NCBI RefSeq assembly: GCF_000283155.1
Contig: NW_004454179.1
Coordinates: forward strand, 394,156 to 458,155
Origin: Ceratotherium simum simum
Taxonomy: Eukaryota; Chordata; Mammalia; Perissodactyla; Rhinocerotidae
Direction: 5' to 3'
DNA: 64,000 bases
Shown: positions 1 through 12,900 of the stretch, piece by piece
Layout of the letters: each line of letters opens with the position of its first letter
Numbering within the stretch: position 1 is the stretch's first letter
Notes under the pieces: model-generated
What the model was told of the DNA's origin: nothing
The model's input: the letters and a program-made list of their open reading frames with translations, nothing else
The model's database searches: none
Made by a program: the position numbers and the translations under genes

Positions 1-677
1 ATGGGATACCCCTCTCAGATTTGTCTTAAACTTAAGTTTATAGGTATAAGGGACCTAGGGGGTCATTTACTTACTGCTTTGATTAAAACAAAAATGTTTA
101 TAGATAAAAAGGATTGCTTTTCCTTGCTGACTGACCATTCTCTACTCTTGAGAAACATTATCCTTTCCTGCTGCTATCACTGAAGCTAATATTGATCACG
201 TCTTTTTGGGATTGTTGTTTGTTTTTTAATTCCTCAATTCAGGGGCATGGGATGATGATATCCAGGCTCTTGCTGTAGAACTATCATTAGGTGTACCTGA
301 CCTGGTTTGGGTCTAGATCTGAGTTGTGAAAATGGAGGTTTGTTTGCTTGATTGTCCCAACAAAGCCTTTTAAGGCTCATTATAATATTACTGAAAGTAT
401 ACCTGAACTAGATAGTTCTAATTGTTGTATAATAACTTACCACAGTTTATGACATTGTTTTTATGGGGAAATATGTCTCATGTTTCATAAAACAGAAAAT
501 GACAAATGGAACACAACTTTTCCATAGTTGGAGATACTTTGATATAGTTTATTTAAAAATATTTCAGTTTGTGAATTTTTTTGCTATGTGTTTTTAAAAC
601 TGTCTAAATCAGATGGTACCACACCGTAAGAGTGAAAGCCACTGTTAACATTAGACATGTGGTTTTTACTATTTTAG
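1..677. other. KIF20B intron, upstream part
   Basis: AT-rich, no coding match, no repeat I can name. It ends at a polypyrimidine tract and acceptor (tttttactattttag). The 60-codon open frame at its start has no splice or family support. Confidence 0.6.
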
Positions 678-906
678 GAAGCACATATTTATGTAGGAAT
701 TGAAGATATTATTGATTCTCTTCAAGATGATGTCACTGATATTAAGAAACAGGCTGAAATTGCTCACTTATATATTGCATCTCTTGCTGACCCCCAGGAA
801 GCTATTGCTTGTTTAGAACTAAAGTTTAATCAAGTTAAAGCTGAATTAGCTAAAACCAAAGAAGAATTAATCAAAACCCAGGAAGAGTTAAAAAAGAGAG
901 AAAATG
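678..906 (+). CDS. KIF20B: KIF20B exon (first in window), stalk
   Basis: Acceptor ttttag before 678, donor atg|gtaagt after 906. Codes for [15 protein letters not shown] and on to [11 protein letters not shown], then one base of a split GAA codon. The C-terminal half ([19 protein letters not shown]) is coiled coil and matches human KIF20B. It is 229 bp and ends in phase 1; frame is fixed by the next exon. The preceding exon is not in the window: 1-677 shows no matching coding sequence. Confidence 0.92.
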
Positions 907-3900
907 GTAAGTAGATGTATTTTACCTGTGTTTATGTTATAAATGGATAAAAGAAGGTTGGTAAGTATAAGAGATTTATGCAGTGTAGTGACCATAAAAT
1001 TCTTTGATCTAGGTAACATATTTAATATTTTACCATTTGTATGGTTTTGTAGTAATTTACTATTTATTTTTTTAATTTTATTTATTTATTTATTTTTTCC
1101 CCTAAAGCCCCAGTAGATAGTTGTATGTCATAGCTGCACGTCCTTCTAGTTGCTGTATGTGGGACGCGGCCTCAGCACGGCCAGAGAAGCAGTGCGTCGC
1201 TGCGCGCCCGGGATCTGAACCCGGGCCACCAGAAGCGGAGCACGCTCACTTAACCGCTAAGCCACGGGGCTGGCCCAATATAGTAATTTACTATTAAAAA
1301 TAGGTTTTTTTGCATTCATTTACTTTTAAACTAATATTGGAAAATGGACTGCTCAAAAAAAACCAAACTAGCTTTATCAGCAAATTAGCTTTATCAGCAA
1401 ATTAAGAAATTTCACAGGAAATTGTAGAGCTGGAAATTTTGTTCTGTATTGTTTATGAACTCTCATAGTCTAGTACATTCTGCCATGAGCTTGCAAGTTT
1501 GGGATAGGTGACTCCTGGGGAGTGATCTTAAGCAGGCGTTAGATTGGTGCTTCATTCTTGCTCTGAGAGCAATATATGGTTGTTTGTCACATCTGGGTTT
1601 TAAGTGAGTTAGATGAAATATTCTGCCCTTTTCTGTATGAAACAAGATGGGTAGAAAATAGCAATAAGTGGTGCCTCTACATTATGAAGTGGACCAGAAA
1701 GGTACTAGCTTCTTCTCTTTGAAGTTAAGCCATAATTTTTTTGCTATTTTTAGCATATGTCATTCATTTTTACCCTGAGTGTTGAAAGTGGCTTTTTCAG
1801 AAACATTACCCTTGGTGATAGAATTAGCAGCTGAGTGCTGTGTGCTTTTAGTCCTGTCAAAATTCTTTTTCCTAAATGTAACACTAGTTAAAGTGTCTGC
1901 TGTAGCAGCTTATGTTTCATGATTATTCATTGATATATTTTTTTAGATGCTTAGGTATTTACTTTCAATATTCTTATTTTTCAGAATCAGAAATTAACTT
2001 AAATTCATTGGTTCAAGAGCTTGAGGAATCTAATAAGGTAATACTTTAGGATTTATTTTGTCGTGATCAGGGACTTAATAAGTAATTGAAGCATGAATTA
2101 TGACGAGGTACATTTATTTTAAAATAAAGAGAAAATAATAAATGAACATGATAAAAATATTGAAAAGTACAAGTGCCTTTACCCTCATACTTCTTTTCAA
2201 TGATGGCCACTAGAAAGTTTCTTTAGTCCTTCCAGAAAAGATTTATGTATATAGATAGATATAGATATATAGATATGACACATAAACACATACATATACC
2301 TTTTAAAAACTTTATACAAATCAGATTATATTTCTGTGGCTTGCTTTCCTCTCTTAAAAGATATCTTGGAGATAATTCTACATTAGCACATACAGATCTA
2401 TGTTATTTTGTTACTAGGTGCATAGCGTCAATTAGATATATTTAAATGGTGTTTATTTTGTCTGAAATTACTGAGTGGTTTAAAATATGGAAAATGGCTT
2501 GAGCAGTGTGCAGCATTGGAGTCCTGAAAATCTCTATTACTTTGTACCCTCAGATCAGATAATCACTCCAAATGATTGTAGATAGATTTGACATTGATAG
2601 GTCTAAAAATGAAATTACAAGTATACATGGAGGTAAAATGGATTTAGAGCTCTAAACTTACTATTTTTCCTGACAAGGGCTTATACAACTAAGACTAATT
2701 TATTAAGTAGGTTGAATTGCTTATCCTGGCATTGAATTCAATTTAGTATTGTGCAAATCTGAATTTTTGAGAACCTAAAAAAGGGCATTTGACTTCCTTA
2801 TACATAATATCCCACAAACTAAGCTGGCAGTACTTTGCAAATAAAAGGGAAAAGAATGGATAGCCCTTGGAAGTTTAAACCTCAGCTAGTTGGAAGGGGA
2901 GCTCTGGGGTGAAAGGAACTTGGATGTGCTTAGATATCCACGGATCATAGAGATCTCTATCTATCTCTATAGAACTATGAATGAAATTCAATGGAATTAG
3001 TGGTTTTTGTGTGTGTGTGTGTGAAGAAGATCAGCCCTGAGCTAACATTCATCGCCGATCCTCCTCTTTTTGCTGAGGAAGATTGGCCCTGGGCTAACAA
3101 CTGTGCCCATCCTCCTCTCCTTTATGTGGGACGCCGCCACAGCGTGGCTTGACAAGCGGTGCGTCAGTCCGTACCCGGGATCCGAACCTTCGAACCCCAG
3201 GCCACTGCAGCATAGCGCGCGCGCACTTAACCACTACGCCACGGGGTCGGCCCCGAGGCTTGTTTTTATTATATGCATTTTTGCTAATGTTCATATGCTT
3301 AATAGCAAGGATATTTTCTTTAAAAAATTGCATTGTGTATTGTGGCATGTTTGAGTTTTTAAGAGTTTTTAGCCTTTCATAAATACAAATTTAGGTAGTT
3401 TCATATTCAGTTAGTTTAGTCTAGGATAATCAGCCTATCTTTTAATCCTGTTTTTTAAACAATGTTTTTGGTTTTCTGTTATGTGTTTTATTGTAAACTC
3501 CTTCAAATTATTTTTTGAAGTAGAAATGGTAAAATATGTGTTACTAGGCTGAGTAAACTAATAGCCAAACCTCTCTGCTTTGTTTAGAAGAAGCAAGAGT
3601 GATATCTTGACCCTCCTTTGTCTCTTGACAGTCAAGCTCTAATACCCACCAACATTCCCTGAATCATCTCAACATTAGGTGGGCTTTTGATGCTACAGGG
3701 GTAAATAAGGAGCATTCTGGAAGAGTAGCTTACCCCCTGTCTAATCTCTGGTAGCAGGCCTCTCTTTTGGTATTTATTAGATGCACTGTTCAATCTATCT
3801 GACTTTTCTGTGCCTGAACTGGGAGAAGTACCCTTGTAATAAGGTTGAGAGTAAGGATGAGAAGCATAAAATGATTTATTTCAGTCAAGAAACATTTATT

Positions 3901-6900
3901 GAGTGTCTACTGTGTGCCAGTTACTGTGCTAGATTCTGGGAATTATATGGATTAATAAAAACTAGTCCCCTTAGTGAATCCTCAGTAAGAGAGAAACCAC
4001 ATAAACATAATGAAATGCACAGTGGGGGTCAATATGTGCAAGAAGCTCAGAATAGGTAGGGGTTTAGGGAATACTCTGGAGATGAAAGTGATTTAGTTGA
4101 GCCTTAAAGGATGAGTAAAATTTAGCCAGTTGAAAGTAGGGAGAGGGGGCACTTGGTAGCCATGAGGAATAAGAAGATACATTGGCCTTCCAGGTATGGG
4201 AATCAGAATGCCCAAAGTCATGGAAATGAGAAGCCTTTAATTGGTGTAGGAAAGTACAAGCAATTTGTTGTTCAAGAAGTAAATCTGAAGCAAGGAGAGG
4301 TGGGAAATGAGGCTGGGAGCAGTAGATTGGGGTAAGATGGTAGAAGGCCTTAAACATACTCCATTAAAGAGTTTAGGTTTTATTCTCTAGGCAGTGAGGA
4401 GTCATTAATTTTAAGGAGAGTAGTAGCAAAGTTGATTTTTAGTTTGAGTAGATATTTTTGGAAAGTTGGAGGAGGGGATTGAGATGGGGTTAGACTGGAG
4501 GCAGAGATACCAGTTTGAAGCCTTTTGGGAGAATTCAAGTGATAGTTGATGAGGACATTGATTTAGGGTGGTTGGGTAGTGTTAGTAGAGATTAAGAAAA
4601 GGAAATTGATTTATGAAATAAGGGGAGGGGAGGCTTTTTGAGGTTTGGGGCTTGACTTTTTCCAGTAACTGAATTGCTGGGCCTCCAGGCTCTCAACACT
4701 TCTATTTGGTTATTCACCAGCTGCTTTTATTCTGATCACTTGATTTGGATTTTAAGTCTTTGGGTTGGTGAAGGAAAATAAAAACAAGAAAAAGAAAAGC
4801 CCAGAGATTGGCGACTACAACTTCAAAGAAAGTTGTTGGAAATTTAACAAGGGATTATATTTATTTCTGCAGTATGTTTTCATACCACAGTGTGTTAGCA
4901 ATGTTTAATAGCAAAAAAGCAATATAAAATAAGCAATATTCCATATTTAATAGTCCTTGCCTATAAATAAGCTTTTTAGATAGGCTTTAGACCCTATTTT
5001 ATCAACTAACTTAAAACAGTGTTGCTAAATTGTTCACATAAGTACACAAACTCAAAGTGATTTGAAACTTATCCTGACTGTGCTGATTAGCTGCTGATCT
5101 AGGGTCACTGTTCAGAGCTTGTCTTGAAAGCAGACTTTCTAATGATGAAAAACTTTGTTTTGAATGGTGGCTCTGTATCATCCTTCCAACCAAGCGTACC
5201 CTCGGGGGCAGAAAACCCTCCTTTCAATAACTGTGACTTGTGGAGGATAGATTTTTTGATGAAGATCGTGTAATTTGAAGGAGGAAAAAAGTCATCAGGT
5301 CGTTGTGCTAGGTGTTAAGAGTGGGGGAGGAGACAACTTGAACCTGTCAGGGAGTGTTTGAAAACTCAAGCTCTGTCAGAGGTGTGACCCATCTATCCCA
5401 GAATTTTGTCATTTATCAGTGACACCAAAGGACTAATTGTGAGAAAGCATGGAGGTTGTTCTTCATGACATTCTCTGTTTTGGGGATAGCTAAAAAAAAC
5501 TTTGCTTTTTTTAAATAGCCCATTACTTTATGACTTAAAAAAGTCGTTTTATCTATAGCTCCTAAGAATAAAACATTTGTTTGCTGATTTTATGATGTAA
5601 AATGATGTTTTGTTTTTCATATGCTTTTTTTCCCCAAAATAGATTGCTACCAGTATGTAGGGATTTAATCTCTGCATTTAAAAAATCCCTGCCTTTACCA
5701 TACCTTTGATTCCTTTATAGACTTGCACTGAACTGTTGAGTTCACCTGTCCTCTTTCTGGATAAGACTGTATTGTACCATTTTTCTGCTAGGCTTTTGGG
5801 AAGGCATAGTATTTTCCTTAAAAAATAAAAATCTAAATGATTTTTGTCGTTTAGATAAACTGGGAGCTCAGTTTTAAAGCTGTATGTAGACTGTATATCT
5901 TTGAATATTCGTAGACTAGAAGCTAAGATCAAAACTATTTTTCTGGGAGCCGTTCAAGTGTAAGACAATGCTACTTGTCTTTGAGAGGCTCAGCAAAACA
6001 ATTGTTGAGTTTCTAGAGTGGGACCTGGAGATTTGAATTAAAAGTATCTATAAGAAACAATTTTGACATAGTGTTTTCATGTTTTTCTTTTCAAAGCACA
6101 TTTTGAATGTGACTTAGGGGGTAAGTGTCTTAGGGTTCTACACTTATCCCCAAACAAATCTAACCCAGCTGATCACCTAGGGAAATCTAAAGGTGAATTG
6201 GTTTGTAGGTATCAGGGTGAAACTGCATGCTTAAGTGATTTCAGGGCAAGTTTTTTTTGTCCTCCTTAATGAGTGTACAAATTAGTTAATATTACTCATT
6301 TGCCAGAGCCATCAGTTATTTTAGGGTGAGACTTAAATAACTAAGAAAATGTTTGGACAAATTTGAAAATAAAATTTTTGTGATACACTATTGAAACAAA
6401 ATTTATATTGTTTTTACATTTCTTCTAGCTTTCTATATGTGAACTAATCTTAATTTATTTTGCTTTAGGAGAAGGCTGGTACATCTTCTTTAATAATAAA
6501 CAGTAAATTGGCTTGTAATGAAACAGTTGAAATGCCTAAGGACAGCAAGATGAAAATCTATTTAGGAAGAAAAAGATTAAATGAAAATGAACTTCAACAA
6601 GATGAACCACCAGCAAAGAAAGGTACTGCTTCAGCTGCCAGCAGAAGGCTTTTAAGAAAGCTAATTCCTAAACCAGTAAACAGAAAAGTTGCAAATAGGA
6701 GGAAATTTACTTGTCTAAGGAAAAACCTTGAGGAAATCTAAATGTCACTAATTTTTATGCTAACATGTTATAAACTGTCTAGAGAATGGGTGTATTTAAA
6801 GCTGTCTTTTAGTTTAATAAATGTATTTTTAGATTTTATGCTTTTATCACTTTTGCGTGCCTATAATTCTTTTACTTCTGTGCTTATAATAGTTAAAACT

Positions 6901-9900
6901 TAGCACTTTCATTTTCATAATTATAGTACCTTTTTTTGCCAAAATTTCTTCACATTGTCGTCTTCCTGTGCATTCTTTATTCATTTGGAGAAAAGGACAT
7001 TTGCCAGTAAGGCTTTGAGCTGAACATTACCAAAGACAAATGCGCTCTAGTTGATGTATTTGCTGTAGAATTACTAAAACAATGTGGGTGCATGCTTACT
7101 CTATACTATAGCTCCCTGTTTATGTGGAAAAACATATCAACTTTTATATTCTCTCTAAGCTATTCATTATTTCTTTTGGAAAAGTGATATATCAGGGAGG
7201 TAGGGCTTCTAAGAGAAAGCACATTAGCTTTAAAACCTGACTAGCTGCTTCACCTTGAGAAAAATGGATAAGTTAAGTCTTACTTTCCTGATTAGTAAAA
7301 TAAATACTACCTGCCTCCTGAGGTTGTCAAGGATGAAAACCATTGGATAATACACCAACTTAATAAATATCTCATAGAACCTCAGTAAAATGAATATTTT
7401 CAGAAGTAGATGCCTTAAAAGATAATATAGCATTAGATACATGGTTTATAGGATGTACAGTGCTTGTGTGAGCTGATAGATTGAGACTAATATGCATAGT
7501 CAGCCTTCTGTTATCCATTGAAGGAGGGGTGCCTTTGCTACTGGGAGGATAACTTTGCTATGATTTCCATAGCACTGTTCCTCTCTGTTTCACTTTGGTC
7601 AGTGCCATAGAGTAGTTGAGAATGTAGGATCAATAGTTCACCAGGAAGTGAGAGTGGCCAGGAGCAAATAATATATGTAGTGTGACTAATCCTAAAGGTA
7701 ACCCATTCATGAAAAAGAAGATTATTTAAGAACTATAGTTGTTAACTATAAATAATTTGGATGTGGGTAGATTTGAGTAAGTTTAGGTAACAAAATATTT
7801 TTTTCTCCTTAAATTCACAACCAATTTGGTTATTTCTTGACTATTCATGTTATTAGAGATTATAGGAACTACATGAGGGATCCTATGAAAATCATAGCTA
7901 TAACCCTCCTTCCTCTACCTGCTATTAAAAAATCTCCAGAACAAAATATGTGACTGCTATAACCACTAGGATAGGATCGAGTGTTTATAGTTTCATAGGA
8001 GGCATATTTTCTTTTTTTAAAGCTGCTTTTTTTTTTTTGTGAGGAACATCAGCCCTGAGCTAACATCCATGCCAATCCTCCTCTTTTTGCTGAGGAAGCC
8101 CGGCCCTGAGCTAACATCTATTGCCAATCCTCCTCCTTTTTTTCTCCCCAAAGCTCCAGTAGATAGTTGTATGTCATAGTTGCACGTCCTTGTAGTTGCC
8201 GTAGGTGGGACACGGCCTCAGCATGGCCGGACAAGTGGTGCGTCAGTGCACGCCCGGGATCCCAACCCAGGCCGCCAGTAGTGGATCGCACGCACTTAAC
8301 CACTAAGCCACGGGGCCGGCCCCCTAGGAGGCATATTTTCTGTTCTTAAAAGGAAGTGCAAAGTGATTTCCCTGTGAAAATGAATATACTAGTTTGAGGT
8401 CACTGTATCTATACTTTGAGGAAGCTGGTAACCATGCAAACAGTCCAAGAAATAAGCCTTCAGATAGTGATAAAGGAGACAAACCGGAGATATGACACAA
8501 TCGACTTACCTGTAATTTTTCAATCAAAACTGTAATTTTTATAACAAAATAGAGTAAGCAGTATAAGTATAGTTGAATGTAGTGTAAATATTGAGTTAAA
8601 GTGTTGATGGCATTCCATTCTCATTGTTTATGTTTACTTTTTATAAGTTAACCTTAGATACTTTAGAGTCTTTTTCCCATCTTTGTTGCTGAACTGATAC
8701 TTTAATCTCTCTCTGACAAGGCTGTCCTGAATATGTTCTATAAATCTTTTGATATAAAACATTTTAAAATTTCTGAAAGAATAGTATGAATACATGAAAA
8801 AGAAAATCAGGCACAAAACAAATTAGTTTGATTTACTTTATATTATGTAATTATCCTAGTTCTTAAAATACAGTAAAATTAAGAAAACAACATTGCTTGA
8901 TCACAAAAGTTTTATTGAGCTTTCTATATTCACTTCAGGGCTTAGGGACTAGATCCATATGGTATGCATGACTCAAATCTCTTCGCTCAGGATAGTCAGG
9001 ATCTATTTGTGAGCTCTGAATTTCTGATTGTTGTCATTTTTAACTTGCTTAGATCCCATCTCTCCTGATAAAGGGTTCAGACATTTTTATAACTTGTCTT
9101 TTTTAAAGAGCAAGAGGATTTTTTTAAAACGTTTCTAAGTTAGGAAAAAGAAATCCAGGACTCTTAATCATCATCATTTAGTTATCTCGATTAGTCATTT
9201 CCACTGATGAAGTCATAGGTGTGAAAATAGCATCATAAGTAGAGAATTACATTAAATGGGAAGTACAACAGAAGTCTGAACCAGTGGAGTAGTCCAGGTT
9301 ATTCCACTTTGAGATGACTTGCCACAACTTTATAAGATGCTAGGAGACAATCTGATGAAAAATAATATATTGGTTGAAGATTATTAAAAAAAAATCGGTA
9401 AGAGTAAGTGGGCAAGTTTGTTGTAAAAGTGAATAAGGACAAATCTTTTAAGATTCCAGAGTAGCTGGAATCCTTAGAATAAACTGAGAATCTTGAGGCA
9501 ATAAATAAGGAAGATGTAACTACAAACATAAGAAAAGCTTCAAAACTAACTCAGCAGCTTTTAAGGAAGTGAGGCTATACAGCAAGGGTAAATGCCACGT
9601 GTTTCCCATCCTCTTTGAGGCAGGAGAGACAATATAAGTTATAGATAATAAAACCTTGTCCAGTGAGCTTTTAAAATTAGTCTGTATTAAAGAAAAGGGA
9701 TTTTGGGATCCAATAATGGGATTACACGATTATAGCTACCTAAGAGCATTTAGACAATTGGGTGAAGGAAAAGAATATGGATTGTATTTGAAAAATGAAA
9801 ACTTAACTAATAAAGCTTGTTTTTGCATATACACTATGGAAAGTAAAACTAGATAAATTCTTGGATAGAGTAGGGAGGTGAGATTCCCAGATTATATAGT

Positions 9901-12900
9901 GATTTTTAGATAGGGGCATACTCTCAATGGGGACAAATCAGTACCTTGAGAAAGCTGGGATTTTTTTTTTTTTCTAGCTTTATTGAGGTATAATTGACAA
10001 ATTATATTGTAATATATTTAAAGTGTACAACATGATTTGATATACATATACATGATTCCCACCATACCATCATTAATTACCACATCCATCACTTCACGTA
10101 TTTACCTTGTTTTTCTCTCTTTTTTAGTGAGAACGCTTAAGTTCTACGCTTTAAACAAATTTCAGTTATACAATACAGTATTATCAACTATAGTCACTGT
10201 GTTACACATTAGATCCTCAGACCTTATTTATCTTGTAACTGAAAGCTTGTACGCTTTTACCAGCCTCTCTCTATTTCCTCAACCCCCATCCTCTGGCAAC
10301 CACCAGTCTACTCTCTGTTTCTCTGAATAATCTTTTTTTCACTTGCGTGTGACTGATACCATGCAGTATTTGTCTTTCTCTCACTTAGTATAGTGTTCTC
10401 CGGGTTCATCCATGTTGTTGAAAATAGGTGGATTTCCTTTTTTTTTTAAGGCTGAATAATATTCCATTGTTCCATTACACCACATTTTTTTATCCATTCA
10501 TTTGTTGATGGACCCTTAGGTTGTTTCCATGTCTTGAGTATTGTGAATAATGCTGCCATGAACAGGGTGGTGCAGATACCTCTTTGAGATAGAAATTTTG
10601 TTTCCTTTGGATATATATCCAAAAGTGGGATTGTTGAGTCATATGATAGGTCTATTTTTAATTTTTTGGGGAACCTCCATACTGGTTTTCCTAGTGGATG
10701 CACCAGTTTACATTCCCACTGACAGTGTACAAGGATTCCCTTTTCTTCACATCCTCACGGGCATTTCTTATGTTGTCTTTTTGATAATAGACATCCTAAC
10801 AGGTGTGACGTGATGTCTCATTGTGGTTTTGATTTGCATTTCCCTGATAATTAGTGATATTGAGCACTTTTTCATGTATCTGTTGGCTATTTGTTATGTG
10901 TTCTTTGGAAAAATAGAGGGCAAAGGACCTCTATTCAGGTCCTTGTTAGTAGGGTTATTTGTTTTTTTGTTATTGAGTCATATGAGTTCTTTGTACATTT
11001 TGGATATTAACGCCTTATTGGATTTATGGTTTGCAAATATTTTCTCCCATTCCATAGATTGCCTTTTCGTTTTGTTGGCTTCCTTTGCTGTGCCGAAGCT
11101 TTTTGTTTTTGTGTAGTCCCACCTGTTTATTTTTGCTTTTATTGCCTTTGCTTTTGGTGTCAAATCCAAAAAATCGTCTTCAAAGACCAATGTCAAGGAG
11201 CTTACCCTCTATGTTTTCTTCTAGGAATTTTAGGATTTTTTTTTTCTCTTTCTGTGAAAAATGCCATTGGAATTGGAATTCAATGCCGTAGCATTGAATC
11301 TATAGCTTGCTTTGGGTAGTATGGATATTTAACAATATTAATTCTTCTAATCCATGTTCATGGATTACTTTTACATTTATTTGTGTCTTTTTAGTGTATG
11401 AATCTTTGACTTCCTTGGTTAAATTTATTCCTAAGTATTTTATTCTTTTTGATGCTATTGTAAATGGTATTGTTTTCTTAATTTCTCTTTCTGATAGTTT
11501 GTTATCAGTGTATAGAAATGCAACAGATTTTTATGTATTGATTTTGTATCCTGCAACTTCACTGAATTCTTTTATTAGTTCTAATAGTTTTTTGGTGGAG
11601 TCTTTTGGATTTTCTATATGTAAGATCATGTCATCAGCAAATGGACAATTTTATTTCCCCCTTTCCAATTTGGATGCCTTTTATTTCTTTTTCTTGCCTA
11701 ACTGCTGTGGCTAGGACTTCCTGCACTATGTTGAATAGAAGTGGTGAGAGTAGATATCCTTGTCTTGTTCTTGATCTTAGAGGAAAAGCTTTCATCCTTT
11801 CTCTGTTGAGTATGATGTTAGCTGTGGGCTTGTCATATATGTCCTTGCCATATATTCTGTTGAGGTATGTCCCCTCTCTACCCAGTTTGTTGAGAGTTTT
11901 TATCGTGAAAGGATGTTGAATTTTGTTAAATGCTTTTTCTACATCTATTGAGGTGATCGTGTGATTTTTATCCTTCTTTTTGTTAATGTGTATCACATTG
12001 ATTTGCACATGTTGAACCATTCTTGCATCATTGGGATAAATCCCACTTTTTCTTGGTGTGTGATTCTTTTAATGTACTGTTGAATTTGGTTTGCTAATAT
12101 TTTGTTGAGGATTTTTGCATCTATGTTCATCAGGGATATTGGCCTGTACTATTCTTTTCTTTAGTGTCCTTATCGGGCTTTGGTATCAGAGTAATGCTGG
12201 GAGAGGGCTAGGATTTTAATTTATCAAAGGGAGTCATAGGATTAAAAATCTTAAGAACAATCACTTAAGTTTTTTCCACCGTATTGTATAATGGTATCTG
12301 AACAACCTTTTATAAATGCTTATGCTTTTCCTTTATTTTGCTCACAACTTCAACAGTGATTAGTTTATAGGAAGACAGAATAGGATGGTAGATTTCATCT
12401 CAAAGAGCTTTTTATGATTTCAAAAATGTTGCATTCTTCATTGAACAGATTCAGTACGTGTGCATCCCATGGGCTACTATCATCTCTCATCTTGGATACA
12501 CAAGAGCCTGCCAGAGGCAGGGGTTAAATTTGCAGGCTTGAATCTCATAACTACATGAGATTTTTGATGTGAAGCAGATTGATATGTTTAGATTCCAAAT
12601 GTATTACAGAGGTGACTGTCAACTTCTTGCAGAAATTTTTAAAAATAAATACACAGAGCAGTAATTCTCAAAGTGTTGCAAGTAACAATATACTCCAGAT
12701 TTACCATATCAGAATCTTGGGTGTTTGTTACTAGGAATCTGCAGTTTAATAAACTCCCTTGGTAATTCTGCCCAATAAAGCTAGAGAATCCCTTTTATAA
12801 AAAGATGTTGTAAGGAGAGGGCCTTAAAATTTTAAACATAAAATTATGCTAAAGTAACCAAGTTAATATAACTGAGGCATGTCAGATTATGAATTTGCAC

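Noticed and set aside
3070..3382. Overlapping frames on both strands near 3.1-3.4 kb
   Set aside because: ERE SINE sequence; GC-richness lowers stop frequency.
11307..11919. Plus-strand frames of 104-135 codons
   Set aside because: They are the complement of L1 ORF2; the minus-strand frame carries the reverse-transcriptase motifs.
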